A DNA stretch of 64,000 bases from contig CM060985.1 of the NCBI GenBank assembly GCA_030765065.1, positions 1,736,001-1,800,000 of the forward strand, read 5' to 3'. Positions 26,001 through 39,000 of this stretch are shown here, piece by piece; the first letter of the stretch is position 1; every line of letters begins with the position of its first letter. The notes beneath the pieces were generated by a model. That model made no database searches and was not told where the DNA came from. It saw only the letters and a program-made list of their open reading frames with translations. Both the position numbers and the translations under genes were made by a program. This stretch comes from Deroplatys truncata (Eukaryota > Arthropoda > Insecta > Mantodea > Mantidae).

Positions 26001-29000
26001 AACCTAGGCATCGTAATCTAACATCAGAATAAATGTTAATACCACAAGATCCTATCATCCTGTTCATATATACTAACCTAGGCATCATAATCTAACACCA
26101 GACTAAATGTTGATACCACTAGATCCTATCATCCTGTTCATATATACTAACTAACCTAGGCATTGTAATCTAACACCAGACTAAATATTGATATCACAAA
26201 ATCCTATCATCCTGTTCATATATACTAACTAACCTAGGCATTGTAATCTAAGACCAGACTAAATGTTGATACCACAAGATCCTATCATCCTGTTCATATA
26301 TACTAACTAACCTAGGCATTGTAATCTAACATCAGACTAAATGTTGATACCACAAGATCCTATTATCCTGTTCATATATACTAACTAACCTAGGCATTGT
26401 AATCTAACATCAGACTAAATGTTGATACCACAAGATCCTATCATCCTGTTCATATATACATACTAAGCTAAGTTTCGTAATCTAACACCAGACTAAATGT
26501 TGATACCACAATATCCTATCATCCTGTTCATATATACTAACTAACCTAGGCATCATAATCTAACACCAGACTAAATGTTGATACCACAAGATCCTATCAT
26601 CCTGTTCATATATACTAACTAACCTAGGCATTGTAATCTAACACCAGACTAAATATTGATACCATAAGATGCTATCATCTGGTTCATATACAAATACTAA
26701 GCTAGGCATCATAATCTAACACCAGACTAAATATTGATACCACCAGATGCTATCATTCTGTTCATATATACACACTAACCTAGGCATCCTAATCTAACAA
26801 CAGACTAAATGTTGAAAACACAAGATGCTATTATCCTGTTCATATATACACACTAACCTATGCATCGTAATCTAACACCAGACTAAATATTGAAACCACA
26901 AGATGCTATCATCCTGTTCATATATACACACTAACCTATGCATTGTAATCTAACACCAGACTAAATATTGAAACCACAAGATGCTATCATCCTGTTCATA
27001 TACACATACTAACCTAGGCATCGTAATCTAACACAAGACTAAATATTGATACCAACAGATGCTATCAACCTGTTCATATATACACACTAACCTAGGCATC
27101 CTAATCTAACATCAGACTAAATATTGAAACCATAAGATGCTATCATCCTGTTCATATATACACACTAACCTATGCATCGTAATCTAACACCAGACTAAAT
27201 AATGAAACCACAAGATGCTATCATCCTGTTGATATATACACACTAACCTATGCATCGTAATCTAACACCAGACTAAATATTGAAATCACAAGATGCTATC
27301 ATCCTGTTCATATACACATACTAACCTAGGCATTGTAATCTAACAGCAGACTAAATATTGATACCACAAGATGCTATCATCCTGTTCATATACACATACT
27401 AACCTAGGAATTATAGTCTAACAACAGACTAAATATTGAAACCACAAGATGCTATCATCCTTTTCATATATACACACTAACCTAGGCATCGTAATCTAAC
27501 ACCAGACTAAATATTGATACCACAATATCCTATCATCCTGTTCATATATACACACTAACCTAGGCATCGCAATCTAACACCAGACTAAATATTGATACCA
27601 CAAGATCCTATCATCCTGTTCATATACACACACTAACCTAGGCATTGTAATCTAACAACAGACTAAATATTGATACCACAATATCCTATCATCCTGTTCA
27701 TATATACACACTAACCTAGGCATTGTAATCTAACACCAGACTAAATATTGATACCACAATATCCTATCATCCTGTTCATATATACACACTAACCTAGGCA
27801 TTGTAATCTAACACCAGACTAAATATTGATACCACAATATCCTATCATCCTGTTCATATACACACACTAACCTAGGCATCGTAATCTAACACCAGACTAA
27901 ATATTGATACCACAATATCCTATCATCCTGTTCATATATACACACTAACCTAGGCATTGTAATCTAACACCAGACTAAATATTGATACCACAAGATGCTA
28001 TCATCCTGTTCATATACACACACTAACCTATGCATTGTAATCTAACACCAGACTAAATGTTGATACCCCAAGATCCTATCATCCTGTTCATATATACATA
28101 CTAAACTAGGCATCGTAATCTAACACCAGACTAAATGTTGATACCACAAGATCCTATCATCCTGTTCATATATACATACAAAGCTAGGCATCATAATCTA
28201 ACATGAGACTAAATGTTGATACCACAAGATCCTATCATCCTGTTCATATATACATACTAAGCTAGGCATTGTAATCTAACACCAGACTAAATGTTGATAC
28301 CACAAGATCCTACCATCCTGTTCATATATACATACTAAACTAGGCATCGTAATCAAACACCAGACTAAATGTTGATACCACAAGATCCTATCATCCTGTT
28401 CATATATACATACTAAGCTAGGCATCGTAATCTAACACCAGACTAAATGTTGATACCACAAGATCCTATCATCCTGTTAATATATACTAACTAACCTAGG
28501 CATTGTAATCTAACACCAGACTAAATATTGATATCACAAGATCCTATCATCTTGTTCATATATACTAACTAACCTAGGCATCGTAATCTAACATCAGACT
28601 AAATGTTGATACCACAAGATCCTTTTATCCTGTTCTTATATACTAACTAACGTAGGCATAGTAATCTAACACCAGACTAAATATTGATACCACAAGATCC
28701 TATCATCCTGTTCATATATACTAACCTAGGCATCGTAATGTAACATCAGAATAAATGCTAATACCACAAGATCCTATCATCCTGTTCATATATACTAACC
28801 TAGGCATCATAATCTAACACCAGACTAAATGTTGATACCACTAGATCCTATCATCCTGTTCATATATACTAACTAACCTAGGCATTGTAATCTAACACCA
28901 GACTAAATATTGATATCACAAAATCCTATCATCCTGTTCATATATACTAACTAACCTAGGCATTGTAATCTAAGACCAGACTAAATGTTGATACCACAAG

Positions 29001-30690
29001 ATCCTATCATCCTGTTCATATATACTAACTAACCTAGGCATTGTAATCTAACATCAGACTAAATGTTGATACCACAAGATCCTATTATCCTGTTCTTATA
29101 TACATACTAAGATAGGCATCGTAATCTAACACCAGACTAAATGTTGATACCACAAGATCCTATCATCCTGTTCATATATACTAACTAACCTAGGCATTGT
29201 AATCTAACATCAGACTAAATGTTGATACCACAAGATCCTATCATCCTGTTCATATATACATACTAAGCTAAGTTTCGTAATCTAACACCAGACTAAATGT
29301 TGATACCACAAGATCCTATCATCCTGTTCATATATACTAACTAACCTAGGCATCATAATCTAACACCAGACTAAATGTTGATACCACAAGATCCTATCAT
29401 CCTGTTCATATATACTAACTAACCTAGGCATCGTAATCTAACACCAGACTAAATATTGATATCACAAGATCCTATCATCCTGTTCATGTATACTAACTAA
29501 CCTAGGCATTGTAATCTAACACCAGACTAAATGTTGATACCACAAGATCCTATCATCCTGTTCATATATACACACAAACCTATGCTTCGTAATCTAACAC
29601 CAGACTAAATATTGATATCACAAGATCCTATCATCCTGTTCATATATACTAACTAACCTAGGCATCGTAATCTAACACCAGACTAAATGTTGATACCACA
29701 AGATCCTATCAACCTGTTCATATATACTAACTAACCTAGGCATTGTCATCTAAAATCAGACTAAATGTTGATACCACAAGATCCTATTATCCTGTTCTTA
29801 TATACTAACTAACCTAGGCATAGTAATCTAACACCAGACTAAATATTGATACCACAAGATCCTATCATCCTGTTCATATATACTAACTAACCTAGACATA
29901 GTAATCTAACACCAGACTAAATGTTGATACCACAAGATCCTATCATCCTGTTCATATATACTAACTAACCTAGGCATTGTAATCTAACATCAGACTAAAT
30001 GTTGATACCACAAGATCCTATCATCCTGTTCATATATACACACTAAGCTAAGTTTCGTAATCTAACACCAGACTAAATGTTGATACCACAATATCCTATC
30101 ATCCTGTTCATATACACACACTAACCTAGGCATCATAATCTAACACCAGACTAAATGTTGATACCACAAGATCCTATCATCCTGTTCATATATACTAACT
30201 AACCTAGGCATCGTAATCTAACACCAGACTAAATATTGATATCACAAGATCCTATCATCCTGTTCATATATACTAACTAACCTAGGCATCGTAATCTAAC
30301 ACCAGACTAAATGTTGATACCACAAGATCCTATCATCCTGTTCATATATACACACTAACCTATGCATCGTAATCTAACACCAGACTAAATATTGATATCA
30401 CAAGATCCTATCATCCTGTTCATATATACTAACCTAGGCATCGTAATCTAACACCAGACTAAATGTTGATACCACAAGATCCTATCATCCTGTTCTTATA
30501 TACTAACTAACCTAGGCATAGTAATCTAACACCAGACTAAATATTGATACCACAAGATCCTATCATCCTGTTCATATATACTAACTAACCTAGGCTTAGT
30601 AATCTAACACCAGACTAAATATTGATATCACAAGATCCTATCATCCTGTTCATATATATACACACACTAACCTAGGCATCGTAACCTAAC
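23002..30690. repeat. 78-bp satellite array, right segment with higher-order duplication
   Basis: Type B monomers again, with local subfamilies. TACACACTAACC forms dominate to about 25.3 kb, ATGTTGATACC/ACATACTAAGC forms follow, and a TACTAACTAACC form is common from about 25.8 kb to the end. A block from about 23.93 kb recurs from about 26.65 kb (offset 2722 bp, rising to 2800 bp where one 78-bp monomer was gained). The array ends at about 30690 in CTAACCTTGATAGACTAACC and passes into unique DNA. No coding content. Confidence 0.95.
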
Positions 30691-31360
30691 CTTGATAGAC
30701 TAACCAGAGGCAATAGATAAAGAAGCTTGTTGGTAATGTTATAGCATACATTTTAGTATTCCATTCCTGGTAAGTTTACAATCAACACTTCCAATGAATC
30801 TGCAAAACCCACAATAAGAGAATCCATATGAACATTTCCCTAATTTGTTCTGAAAATTACCTATTTCCCTGATTTTTTGACATATTTAAAACATGTCCAT
30901 AACTCTGACAGATGTTTTTTTTATTTCCTTGACAATCTCTACCTTTCCAAACAAATGTGAATCATGTTAACAGAAATATGCATATCATCTTTGGACAAAT
31001 TATAAATCTTGTAAATAGGGAAATGTAAATACAATCCAAATTATATTGTCACCACTACCACCATTATGCCCTCTGGATTATTAATCAGGCATCAAGCAAC
31101 AAACCACCTTCATCTTCAGAATGAATTCTTTAATTTAGCATTACACATTAGAATATACTTAAGCAAAGGACAAATGTTCCAGAGCAATTGCCTCTAGATA
31201 ATCACATATCTAGCTTACACTTTATAAATATTACGGGAATGTGAAGTTGGTTACCATTTCAAAATGTAAGAAAAATACTGATTCTCTCTGCCTGAGAAGC
31301 TGGGAATGTATATTTACAAAATCTCGCAAACCTATTCCTCTACCAACATTGGTTAGCAGT
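30691..31360. other. Unique AT-rich intronic DNA
   Basis: About 670 bp between the right edge of the 78-bp array and the inverted-repeat element. It has no tandem structure, no recognisable protein similarity and no RNA gene. Confidence 0.5.
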
Positions 31361-33906
31361 AGAGGGTAGGGGTTGGGCTATTGAGTCAAGCTGTTATTCT
31401 AAGTCCTGGCACATGCGCACAGGGTAGAACATCTTCATGACGTTGTCTGGTAAGATGCGGGACGGGGAGAAGCAGGGTGACCATATGCGCAAAATAAGCA
31501 TTAAAAGCACTAGAGGAGACCGTGTAACCGTCACACAATGGCTTTAAGCACGTATTTATTTGTACACCAAATAAAACGCGGCGTGACAGTCAGACAACGT
31601 ACGTATTTATGACGTGTTTAAAACACAGTGTAACAGTCAGTCACATGACATACGTTTTTATAGCCTGTTTATCTCTCCACTTAATACTTAAGAAACGGTG
31701 TGTCAGTTACTCGACGTGCGTACGTTTTTAATACTATATCTTAATAATAGTACCAAAAACAGTAGATAACACTAGAAAATTGCACGCAAAATGTGAAAAT
31801 AGAAATTGAAGGACAAAATGTTCATGAAATTTCAGCGTAATAGCACTAGATCTTAAATTAGGTTTATCGGAAAAATGATAAGCAAGTGACCAATTTAATG
31901 CCGTACTTGCATGTTGCCATGGTAGCTCAATGGTTAGAACTGGAAGGTTCATGGTTCAAATCCCGCCGATGGCATTGGATTTTTCAGTTGTCTGATTACT
32001 CTACCTTTAGTATTGTTACTAAAGCTTCCTACTTTCTCTATTATGTATAGAAACAGAGCAAGTATTGCATTCCACCCAAAATTTCGATATCGAGATTCCA
32101 CAGGAAATGCATGTTTTGAGGTGCCCTGAATCCAAATAAAGCATTTTTGAAACGTGTCTGTCAGGCTGCGAACAGCATAACTTAAAAACGAAAAGTCAGA
32201 TAAATACAGAACTTGGTACTTGAGTTTACTATCGTATCTTTCAAGGATGCTACACGAAGGTTTTAAAGGAAATCCGCCACCCCAGACTACCCTTTACATG
32301 GAACATTTCGATTTTCTCAAATACACCCTTTTCTTTTTTTTTTTTTGTCGAGTGAACCATTACCGAGCTATTCCTTGTTATTTGTTTGAATTTTCCAATA
32401 CTTAAACTTTTTCTCAAATGGAAATTCGTTATTCTTTTTTTTTATGTCCTGGACATGCTAAGAGAATGGAATGCTCAACATAGCAACCAGCTCTTAAAAT
32501 ATTTGACTATCGCTTAAAGTTTACCATATTCCCTTACACCTACAAGAAAATTAGCAACAAGATTAACATGAAGTAGATGGAGAATAAGCATTTGTACAAA
32601 AGCGTGTACAAGAATAGAGAAAGTCATGTGAGTGCAATACATCAGATTATTTTTCTGTCTATACACTGAAATCCAAATAAACTGTTGTAGAAATAGCTAC
32701 ATTACACATTACGTTATAGTGGGAACAGCGATAGTCAAATGTTTTAGAACTGGACGCTATACACTGGCCCTAAAATTTCATACTGTTTCAATGCAATCGC
32801 CAGAAACATCGAAAATCTATGGAACTTAAAAAGAACGACAAAGCACTGAACAAATCGAACCATTAATAACAAATATCTCGGAAGTGGTGATGCCACCAAA
32901 AAAAAAAAAAAAAGCTTATTTGAAATAAATTGGTTATAAAGCAGTATACATTTGTTGTGCAGTACATTTTCGTCTATCGCCTAACGTTTACCAGTTATAC
33001 AAGATTATACAAAATTCCTTCCAAATGAAGTACACTTCACGACTATTCCCAGAAAATTCAAGGCATACGTTATATCTGTCATGTAAATATCTTTAATACA
33101 TGGCGTTTTCATCAAAATAGTTACAGCCATTTTTTAGAAAATAAAGAATCGGAAAATGTTCTATGAAAACAGTAGTTTGGGCTGGAGGAATTTTCTTGAA
33201 ATTCTTCGTGTCGCATCTTTGAAAGTCACTGAGCCTAAATATAATGTTTGGTATTTATCTAACTTTTCGGTTTTGAGTTATGCTGTTAAAACACACACAT
33301 GCACACAAGTGCGCGGACTTTTTTTCTAAACGTGCTCTTTTTGGATTCAGGGGCTCTCAAAAATATTTTCCTGTAAAATCTCGGTATTGAATTTTTGGGT
33401 GGAATGCAATACCTTCCCTACCTACCAGGTACGTGGTAGAGAAAGTAAAAACTGAACTTTGAAATCTACCTCCACTTATAGGATGAATAGAAAAGGTTTC
33501 CCCTTCCCATAGAATATTCATACAACTTTTGCATTAAAGCACTTTTAAAATTGAACCAAGTATTTTTGGGAGCAATGTGCATAATTATGTGGAACCTGGC
33601 CAAAGACTAGTTCCTTACATTTGTCGTCCATTGATATGATTAAAAAATATTTCATACTCAAGTGCCCAACCTCACAAATACGGTGCTCTGCCTTGCTGGC
33701 AAAAGTTAAAGTGCCAGCGCGTGTGCACTGGCTTGACCCGAGTGCCCAACTCCACAAAGACGGTGCTAGCAAATGCGCGTATGGTCACCCTGCTTCTCCC
33801 CGTCCCGCATCTTACCAGACGAAGTCATGCAGATCTATTACCCTGTGCGCATGCGCCAGGACTTAGAATAACAGCTTGACCCAATAGCCCAACACCTACC
33901 ATAGAG
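31361..33906. mobile_element. Composite inverted-repeat (foldback-like) element, 2.5 kb
   Basis: The outer arms, about 31367-31496 and 33775-33900, are inverted copies at roughly 85-90 percent. Both contain GTTGGGCTATTG, AAGCTGTTATTCTAAGTCCT, GCATGCGCACAGGGTA and GATGCGGGACGGGGAGAAGC. An inner pair, about 32065-32320 and 33130-33412, is also inverted but more diverged; both contain GTATTGCATTCCACCCAAAA and AACAGCATAACT. Between outer and inner pairs the two sides differ in length (567 versus 362 bp) and content. No transposase frame is present. It is therefore a non-autonomous foldback-type element or two nested inverted elements. Target duplications were not clear. Confidence 0.7.
31918..31984 (+). 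other. tRNA-like / SINE-like fragment with A and B box
   Basis: The sequence TGCCATGGTAGCTCAATGGT continues TAGAACTGGAAGGTTCATGG and TTCAAATCCCGCCGATGGCA. The first and last bases can pair like an acceptor stem (TGCCAT with ATGGCA). TAGCTCAATGG resembles a pol III A box and GGTTCAAATCC a B box. The anticodon arm is too short for a working tRNA, and a T-run follows. It is best read as a tRNA-derived relic or SINE head captured in the inverted-repeat element. Confidence 0.5.
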
Positions 33907-34038
33907 AGAATATAAAGAAGGTATTCATTTGTTTCGATCTCAAATATGAATTCAATAGTGTTTTTTTCAAGTTAGGTAATAGCATTTTCCATTTGTTTTT
34001 ATCAAGATGTCACCTGCAAGAACAAATTTGTTAGTTAC

Positions 34039-34212
34039 CTGTGTCTCATTGGTGTTTGGAACTATGGCAACTGTGTGGTTCTTCAGTTGATGGAAGTGCT
34101 CGAACAGATCTGCTTCTCCACGGGGTGTCCTCATGGCAGGGAGGTTGGGATTTGGTATAACTAACTTCATCAAAACGAGTACACAAAGCGAATACAAGGG
34201 TAGGACGAGTTC
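34039..34212 (-). CDS. ABCA-type transporter, second coding exon
   Basis: This 174-nt exon of 58 codons starts after the acceptor TTGTTTGCAG and ends CAG before the donor GTAACT; both junctions are phase 0. The peptide begins ELVLPLYSLCVLVLMKLVIP, the first membrane span, followed by NPNLPAMRTPRGEADLFEHF and HTVAIVPNTNETQ. A LPLY...IPNPN.P order straight after a KKREKRRT segment is characteristic of the N-terminus of insect ABCA transporters. The end of the exon starts the large extracellular domain. Confidence is high for the family, moderate for the exact boundaries. Confidence 0.87.
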
Positions 34213-34291
34213 CTGCAAACAATTCATAAATGTAAGATTCCTTTTCTACAAATACTACAGATTAATACCTCCATTAGAACAATATACTTAC
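34213..34291 (-). other. ABCA intron 1, 79 bp
   Basis: A short intron between exons 1 and 2, from GTAAGT after the ATGGCA codons to TTTGCAG. The contrast with the 28.3-kb second intron is marked. Confidence 0.8.
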
Positions 34292-34387
34292 TGCCATTGT
34301 CCTCCGTTTTTCTCGCTTCTTGAGGAGGATATTTCTGATTATCATTGCTTTGAGCTGTGAGAAATACGTTGATCCTTTCTCTCCCAT
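34292..34387 (-). CDS. ABCA-type transporter, first coding exon with start codon
   Basis: This exon has 32 codons, MGEKGSTYFSQLKAMIIRNI followed by LLKKREKRRTMA, ending before GTAAGT in phase 0. The short cytoplasmic leader with a basic LLKKREKRRT stretch just before the first membrane helix is the usual ABCA N-terminus. The ATG at 34387 was chosen because it is the first in frame after an upstream TGA about 33 nt away, and because the leader length fits the family. A second methionine at codon 15 is a possible alternative start. Together with the other two exons it gives the first 150 residues of a protein that in the family exceeds 1500 residues. Confidence 0.83.
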
Positions 34388-36048
34388 TGTGCTCTCTCTT
34401 TCGTCCCTCCTTTTATATCAGTTTTGGATTTACAGTGCAGTGTTAACAGCCTCTACAAGCAAAATAATGCATCACGTGTTAAAACTACACACAAACGAAA
34501 GTGATACTGCCACAGTGTTTATAAAACTGCAAAGTTTAAAGAGCAAGAAATGAGCAAGTCCTATTTCTTTATCAAATTGTGTTTACTCTAATCCTTCTAC
34601 CTTAAGCGTGAATGAAAATACAAGGCCAAAACTCGCAATCTATTTCATAAATAACCTTAAAACTTTAAGCAATTAGCGCAATGCTGATTATTCCGTGTAT
34701 CTGTGACATTCAGAAAGGATAAGTCACTACGTAAAGGCGTGCATTACGGTTCCGTAAGTTTCGTAAAATTTCACAGCCCCTATCCGGATATGGAATAATG
34801 TCCGACCCAACGCTTCACTTTTCATATTTCATCCAGGAACGAATAAGTTGAAATGGGAACCAAGATTACCTATTTTGCGAAATTTTTTTATCGATTGACA
34901 GTTAACCTCAAAAGGACGCAGTCCGTTTAAGAAAAATAACTTCGTGCAACAATCACAGAGGTTATCATGTATAAGCACTCTCTGCAGAGTGTAACTTTTT
35001 TCTTCGCCCTATTGCCCAGCTCCATATCCGTGTTCCAACTCCGTTTGACATAATATACAATTGCAGTACAACCATTTTCCAATCCAAACATTGTAGCCAA
35101 CCTGTAAGGAGCAAATTTCGAAACGCGAGAACATAATTAGCCTTTGGGGCAGAGACAAGGTGAGAAGAAAACAGTGTGGAGATTTTTCCTTTTTCTGCCG
35201 TTGAACTATTGTAATCCATAGAAAAATTGAAGAACCGGGAATTTGTCCTTTGAGATCCCCTGAACCCCCAAAACATTGGTCCGTGTAGGTGTGTCTTAAA
35301 GCATATATCATATAATTTTTTTACATCGTTGATCATGAGCAAATACATGAAATGGGTAATTACTTACTTTAGCACCCGGTGAATGTTTTGTTTCACACCT
35401 CTTTTAGTATGTGCTAAATAATACCCTAATGACATTTTTATGGTTTCTTTAGGGTAGAGGTTCCGGCAAAAGCATAGTTTAGCCACAATAAATGTTTCAA
35501 ATCCATATTATTACCACGAACATGCGACATAGCGAACACGGGAAAACAAAATACTATCCCACGGGTATGCATTTGAACTTACCTAATAAGATTCATCTCT
35601 CTGAAGTCCAGTATATTAGGAACTAAGATAAAATGGGTTCCCCAACGTTATACTAGAGTCAGTTGTGCTTAATAAACGAGCTTTAAGATATGTCACTTTC
35701 TGCAGATTTCTTCCATATACTTTCCAGTTAGTTTATTTTGGGGGTTTTCGGCAGCGATAGATAAGATAAGATAAACTTATTTCGTCAACATAGTTACGTG
35801 CTTACGTACATTAATATTCGGGTGGATAACCATATTATATAACTCAATTCCTAACTAATCATATCGTGAACCACCCTTGAATACTCCAATGGTCCTGGTA
35901 ACTTTAAACACTGCAGTTATCTTGCTAACGGGACAACTCATATTTACCCACTACCTATATTCATAGAATTTGTCCCATCTTCCTTAATTAATTTTTTCCT
36001 AATTTTCTTTATCACTTTCCTAAACAATCAATAAACTGCTTAATTCAT
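34388..36048. other. Upstream region of the ABCA gene, no other gene seen
   Basis: About 1.66 kb of mostly unique sequence between the ABCA start codon and the 45-bp satellite. On the minus strand TATAAAAG lies at 34417-34410. It matches a TATA box but is only 30 nt before the ATG, so it would give an almost leaderless mRNA; it may be chance. A GATAAGATAAGATAA run is at about 35760. Open frames at 34965-35348 have no recognised similarity. The promoter of the gene is presumably in this interval. Confidence 0.5.
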
Positions 36049-39000
36049 TACCTATGTTGTCTCCCCTTCAACATGGTAGGTAGAGAAATATGTAACCTTG
36101 GCTCTCTACCCCTTCACATGGTAGGTAGAGAAATATGTTACCTACGTTCTCTACCACTTTATTTGGTAGGAAGAGAAATATGTTAACTATGTTCTCTACT
36201 CCTTCATATGGTGTAGCTAGAGAAATATGTTACCTATGTTCTCTACTCCTTCATATGGTGTAGCTAGAGAAATATGTTACCTATGTTCTCTACCCCTTTA
36301 TATGGTGTAGCTAGAGAAATATGTTACCTATGTTCTCTACTCCTTCATATGGTGTAGCTAGAGAAATATGTTACCTATATTCTCTGTTCCTTTATATGGT
36401 AGGTAGAGAAATATGGTACCTATGTTCTCTACCCCTTTATATGGTAGGTAGAGAAATATGGTACCTATGTTATCTGCCCCTTTATATGGTAGGTGGAGAA
36501 ATGCGTTACCTATGTTCTCTACCCCTTTATATGGTAGGTAGAGCAATATGGTACCTATGTTCTCTACCCCTTTATATGCTAGGTAGAGAAATGCGTTACC
36601 TATGTTCTCTACCCCTTTATATGGTAAATAGAGAAATGCGTTACCTATGTTCTCTACCCCTTTATTTGGTAGGTAGCGAAATATGTTACCTATGTTCTCT
36701 ACCCCTTTATATGGTAGGTAGAGAAATGCGTTACCTATGTTCTCTACCCCTTTATATGGTGTAGCTAAAGAAATATGTTACCTATGTTCTCTACTCCTTC
36801 ATATGGTGTAGCTAGAGAAATATGTTACCTATGTTCTCTATTCCTTCATATGGTGTAGCTAGAGAAATATGTTACCTATGTTCTCTACTCCTTCATATGG
36901 TGTAGCTAGAGAAATATGTTACCTATCTTCTCTATTCCTTCATATGGTGTAGCTAGAGAAATATGTTACCTATGTTCTCTACTCCTTCATATGGTGTAGC
37001 TAGAGAAATATGTTACCTATGTTCTCTACTCCTTCATATGGTGTAGCTAGAGAAATATGTTACCTATGTTCTCTACCCCTTTATATGGTGTAGCTAGAGA
37101 AACATGTTACCTATGTTCTCTACTCCTTCATATGGTGTAGCTAGAGAAATATGTTACCTATGTTCTCTACTCCTTCAGATGGTAGCTAGAGAAATATGTT
37201 ACCTATGTTCTCTACCCCTTCATATGGTAGCTACAGAAATATGTTACCTATGTTCTCTACCCCTTCACATGGTAGCTAGAGAAATATGTTACCTATGTTC
37301 TCTACCCCTTCACATGGTAGCTAGAGAAATATGTTACCTATGTTCTCTAACCCTTCATATGGTAGCTACAGAAATATGTTACCTATGTTCTCTACCCCTT
37401 CACATGGTAGCTAGAGAAATATGTTACCTATGTTCTCTACTCCTTCACATGGTAGCTAGAGAAATATGTTACCCATATTCTCTAACCCTTCATATGGTAG
37501 GTAGAGAAATATGGTACCTATGTTCTCTACCCCTTTATATGGTAGGTAGAAACATGGTACCTATGTTCTCTACCCCTTTATATGGTAGGTAGAGAAATAT
37601 GGTACCTATATTCTCTACCCCTTTATATGGTAGGTAGAGAAATATAGTACCTATGTTCTCTACCCCTTTATATGGTAGGTAGAGAAATATGGTACCTATG
37701 TTATTTGCCCCTTTATATGGTAGGTAGAGAAATGCGTTACCTATGTTCTCTACCCCTTTATATGGTAGGTAGAACAATATGGTACCTATGTTCTCTACTC
37801 CTTCATATGGTAGGTAGAGAAATATGTTACCTATGTTCTCTACCCCTTCACATGGTAGGTAGAGAAATACGTTACCTATGTTCTCTACTCCTTCATATGG
37901 TAGGTAGAGAAATATGTTACCTATGTTCTCTACTCCTTCATATGGTAGCTAGAGAAATATGTTACCTATGTTCTCTAACCCTTCATATGGTGTAGCTAGA
38001 GAAATATGTTACCTATGTTCTCTACCCCTTCATATGGTAGCTAGAAAAATATGTTACCTATGTTCTCTACCCCTTCATATGGTAGCTAGAGAAATATGTT
38101 ACCTATGTTCTGTACTCCTTCATATGGTAGCTAGAGAAATATGTTACCTATGTTCTCTACCTCTTCTTATGGTGTAGCTAGAGAAATATGTTACCTATGT
38201 TCTCTACTCCTTCATATGGTGTAGCTAGAGAAATATGTCACCTATGTTCTCTACCCCTTCATATGGTGTAGCTAGAGAAATATGTTACCTATGTTCTCTA
38301 CTCCTTCATGTGGTGTAGCTAGAGAAATATGTTACCTATGTTTTCTACCACTTTATATGGTAGCTAGAGAAATATGTTACCTATGTCCTCTACTCCTTCA
38401 TATGGTAGCTAGAGAAATATGTTACCTATGTTATCTACCCCTTTATATGGTAGGTAGAGAAATATGTTACCTATGTTCTCTACAACTTCACATGGTAGCT
38501 AGAGAAATATGTTACCTATGTTCTCTACACCTTCATATGGCAGCTACAGAAATATGTTACCTATGTTCTCTACCCCTTCACATGGTAGCTAGAGAAATAT
38601 GTTATCTATGTTCTCTACCCCTTCACATGGTAGCTAGAGAAATATGTTACCTATGTTCTCTACCCCTTCATATGGTAGCTAGAGAAATATGTTACCTATG
38701 TTCTCTACTCCTTCACTTGGTAGCTAGAGAAATATGTTACCTATGTTATCTACCCCTTCACATGGAAGGTAGAGAAATATGTTACCTATGTTCTCTACTC
38801 CTTCATATGGTAGCTAGAGAAATATGTTACCTATGTTCTCTACTCCTTCATATGGTGTAGCTAGAGAAATATGTTACCTATGTTCTCTACTCCTTTATAT
38901 GGTAGTTAGAGAAATATGTTACTTATGTTCTCTACCCCTTTATATGGTAGCTAGAGAAATATGTTACCTATGTTCTCTACTCCTTCATATGGTACCTAGA

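Larger units (their letters stand above)
5693..34038 (-). other. ABCA intron 2, 28.3 kb, packed with transposons and satellite
   Basis: The intron is bounded on the minus strand by the donor GTAACT after exon 2 (34038) and the acceptor TTTTCAG before exon 3 (5693). Both flanking exons are in phase 0 here, so they join without loss of frame. Within it are, from left to right, a Tc1 element, a mariner relic, a LINE fragment, 16.6 kb of 78-bp satellite with two Tc1 copies, and an inverted-repeat element. Unique intronic sequence remains mainly at 5693-5989, 7755-9322, 30691-31360 and 33907-34038. The join is inferred from protein similarity and splice phases, not from transcript data. Confidence 0.75.

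Noticed and set aside
34965-35348. 127-codon open frame upstream of ABCA
   Set aside because: No recognisable similarity or gene context; could be chance in AT-rich DNA.
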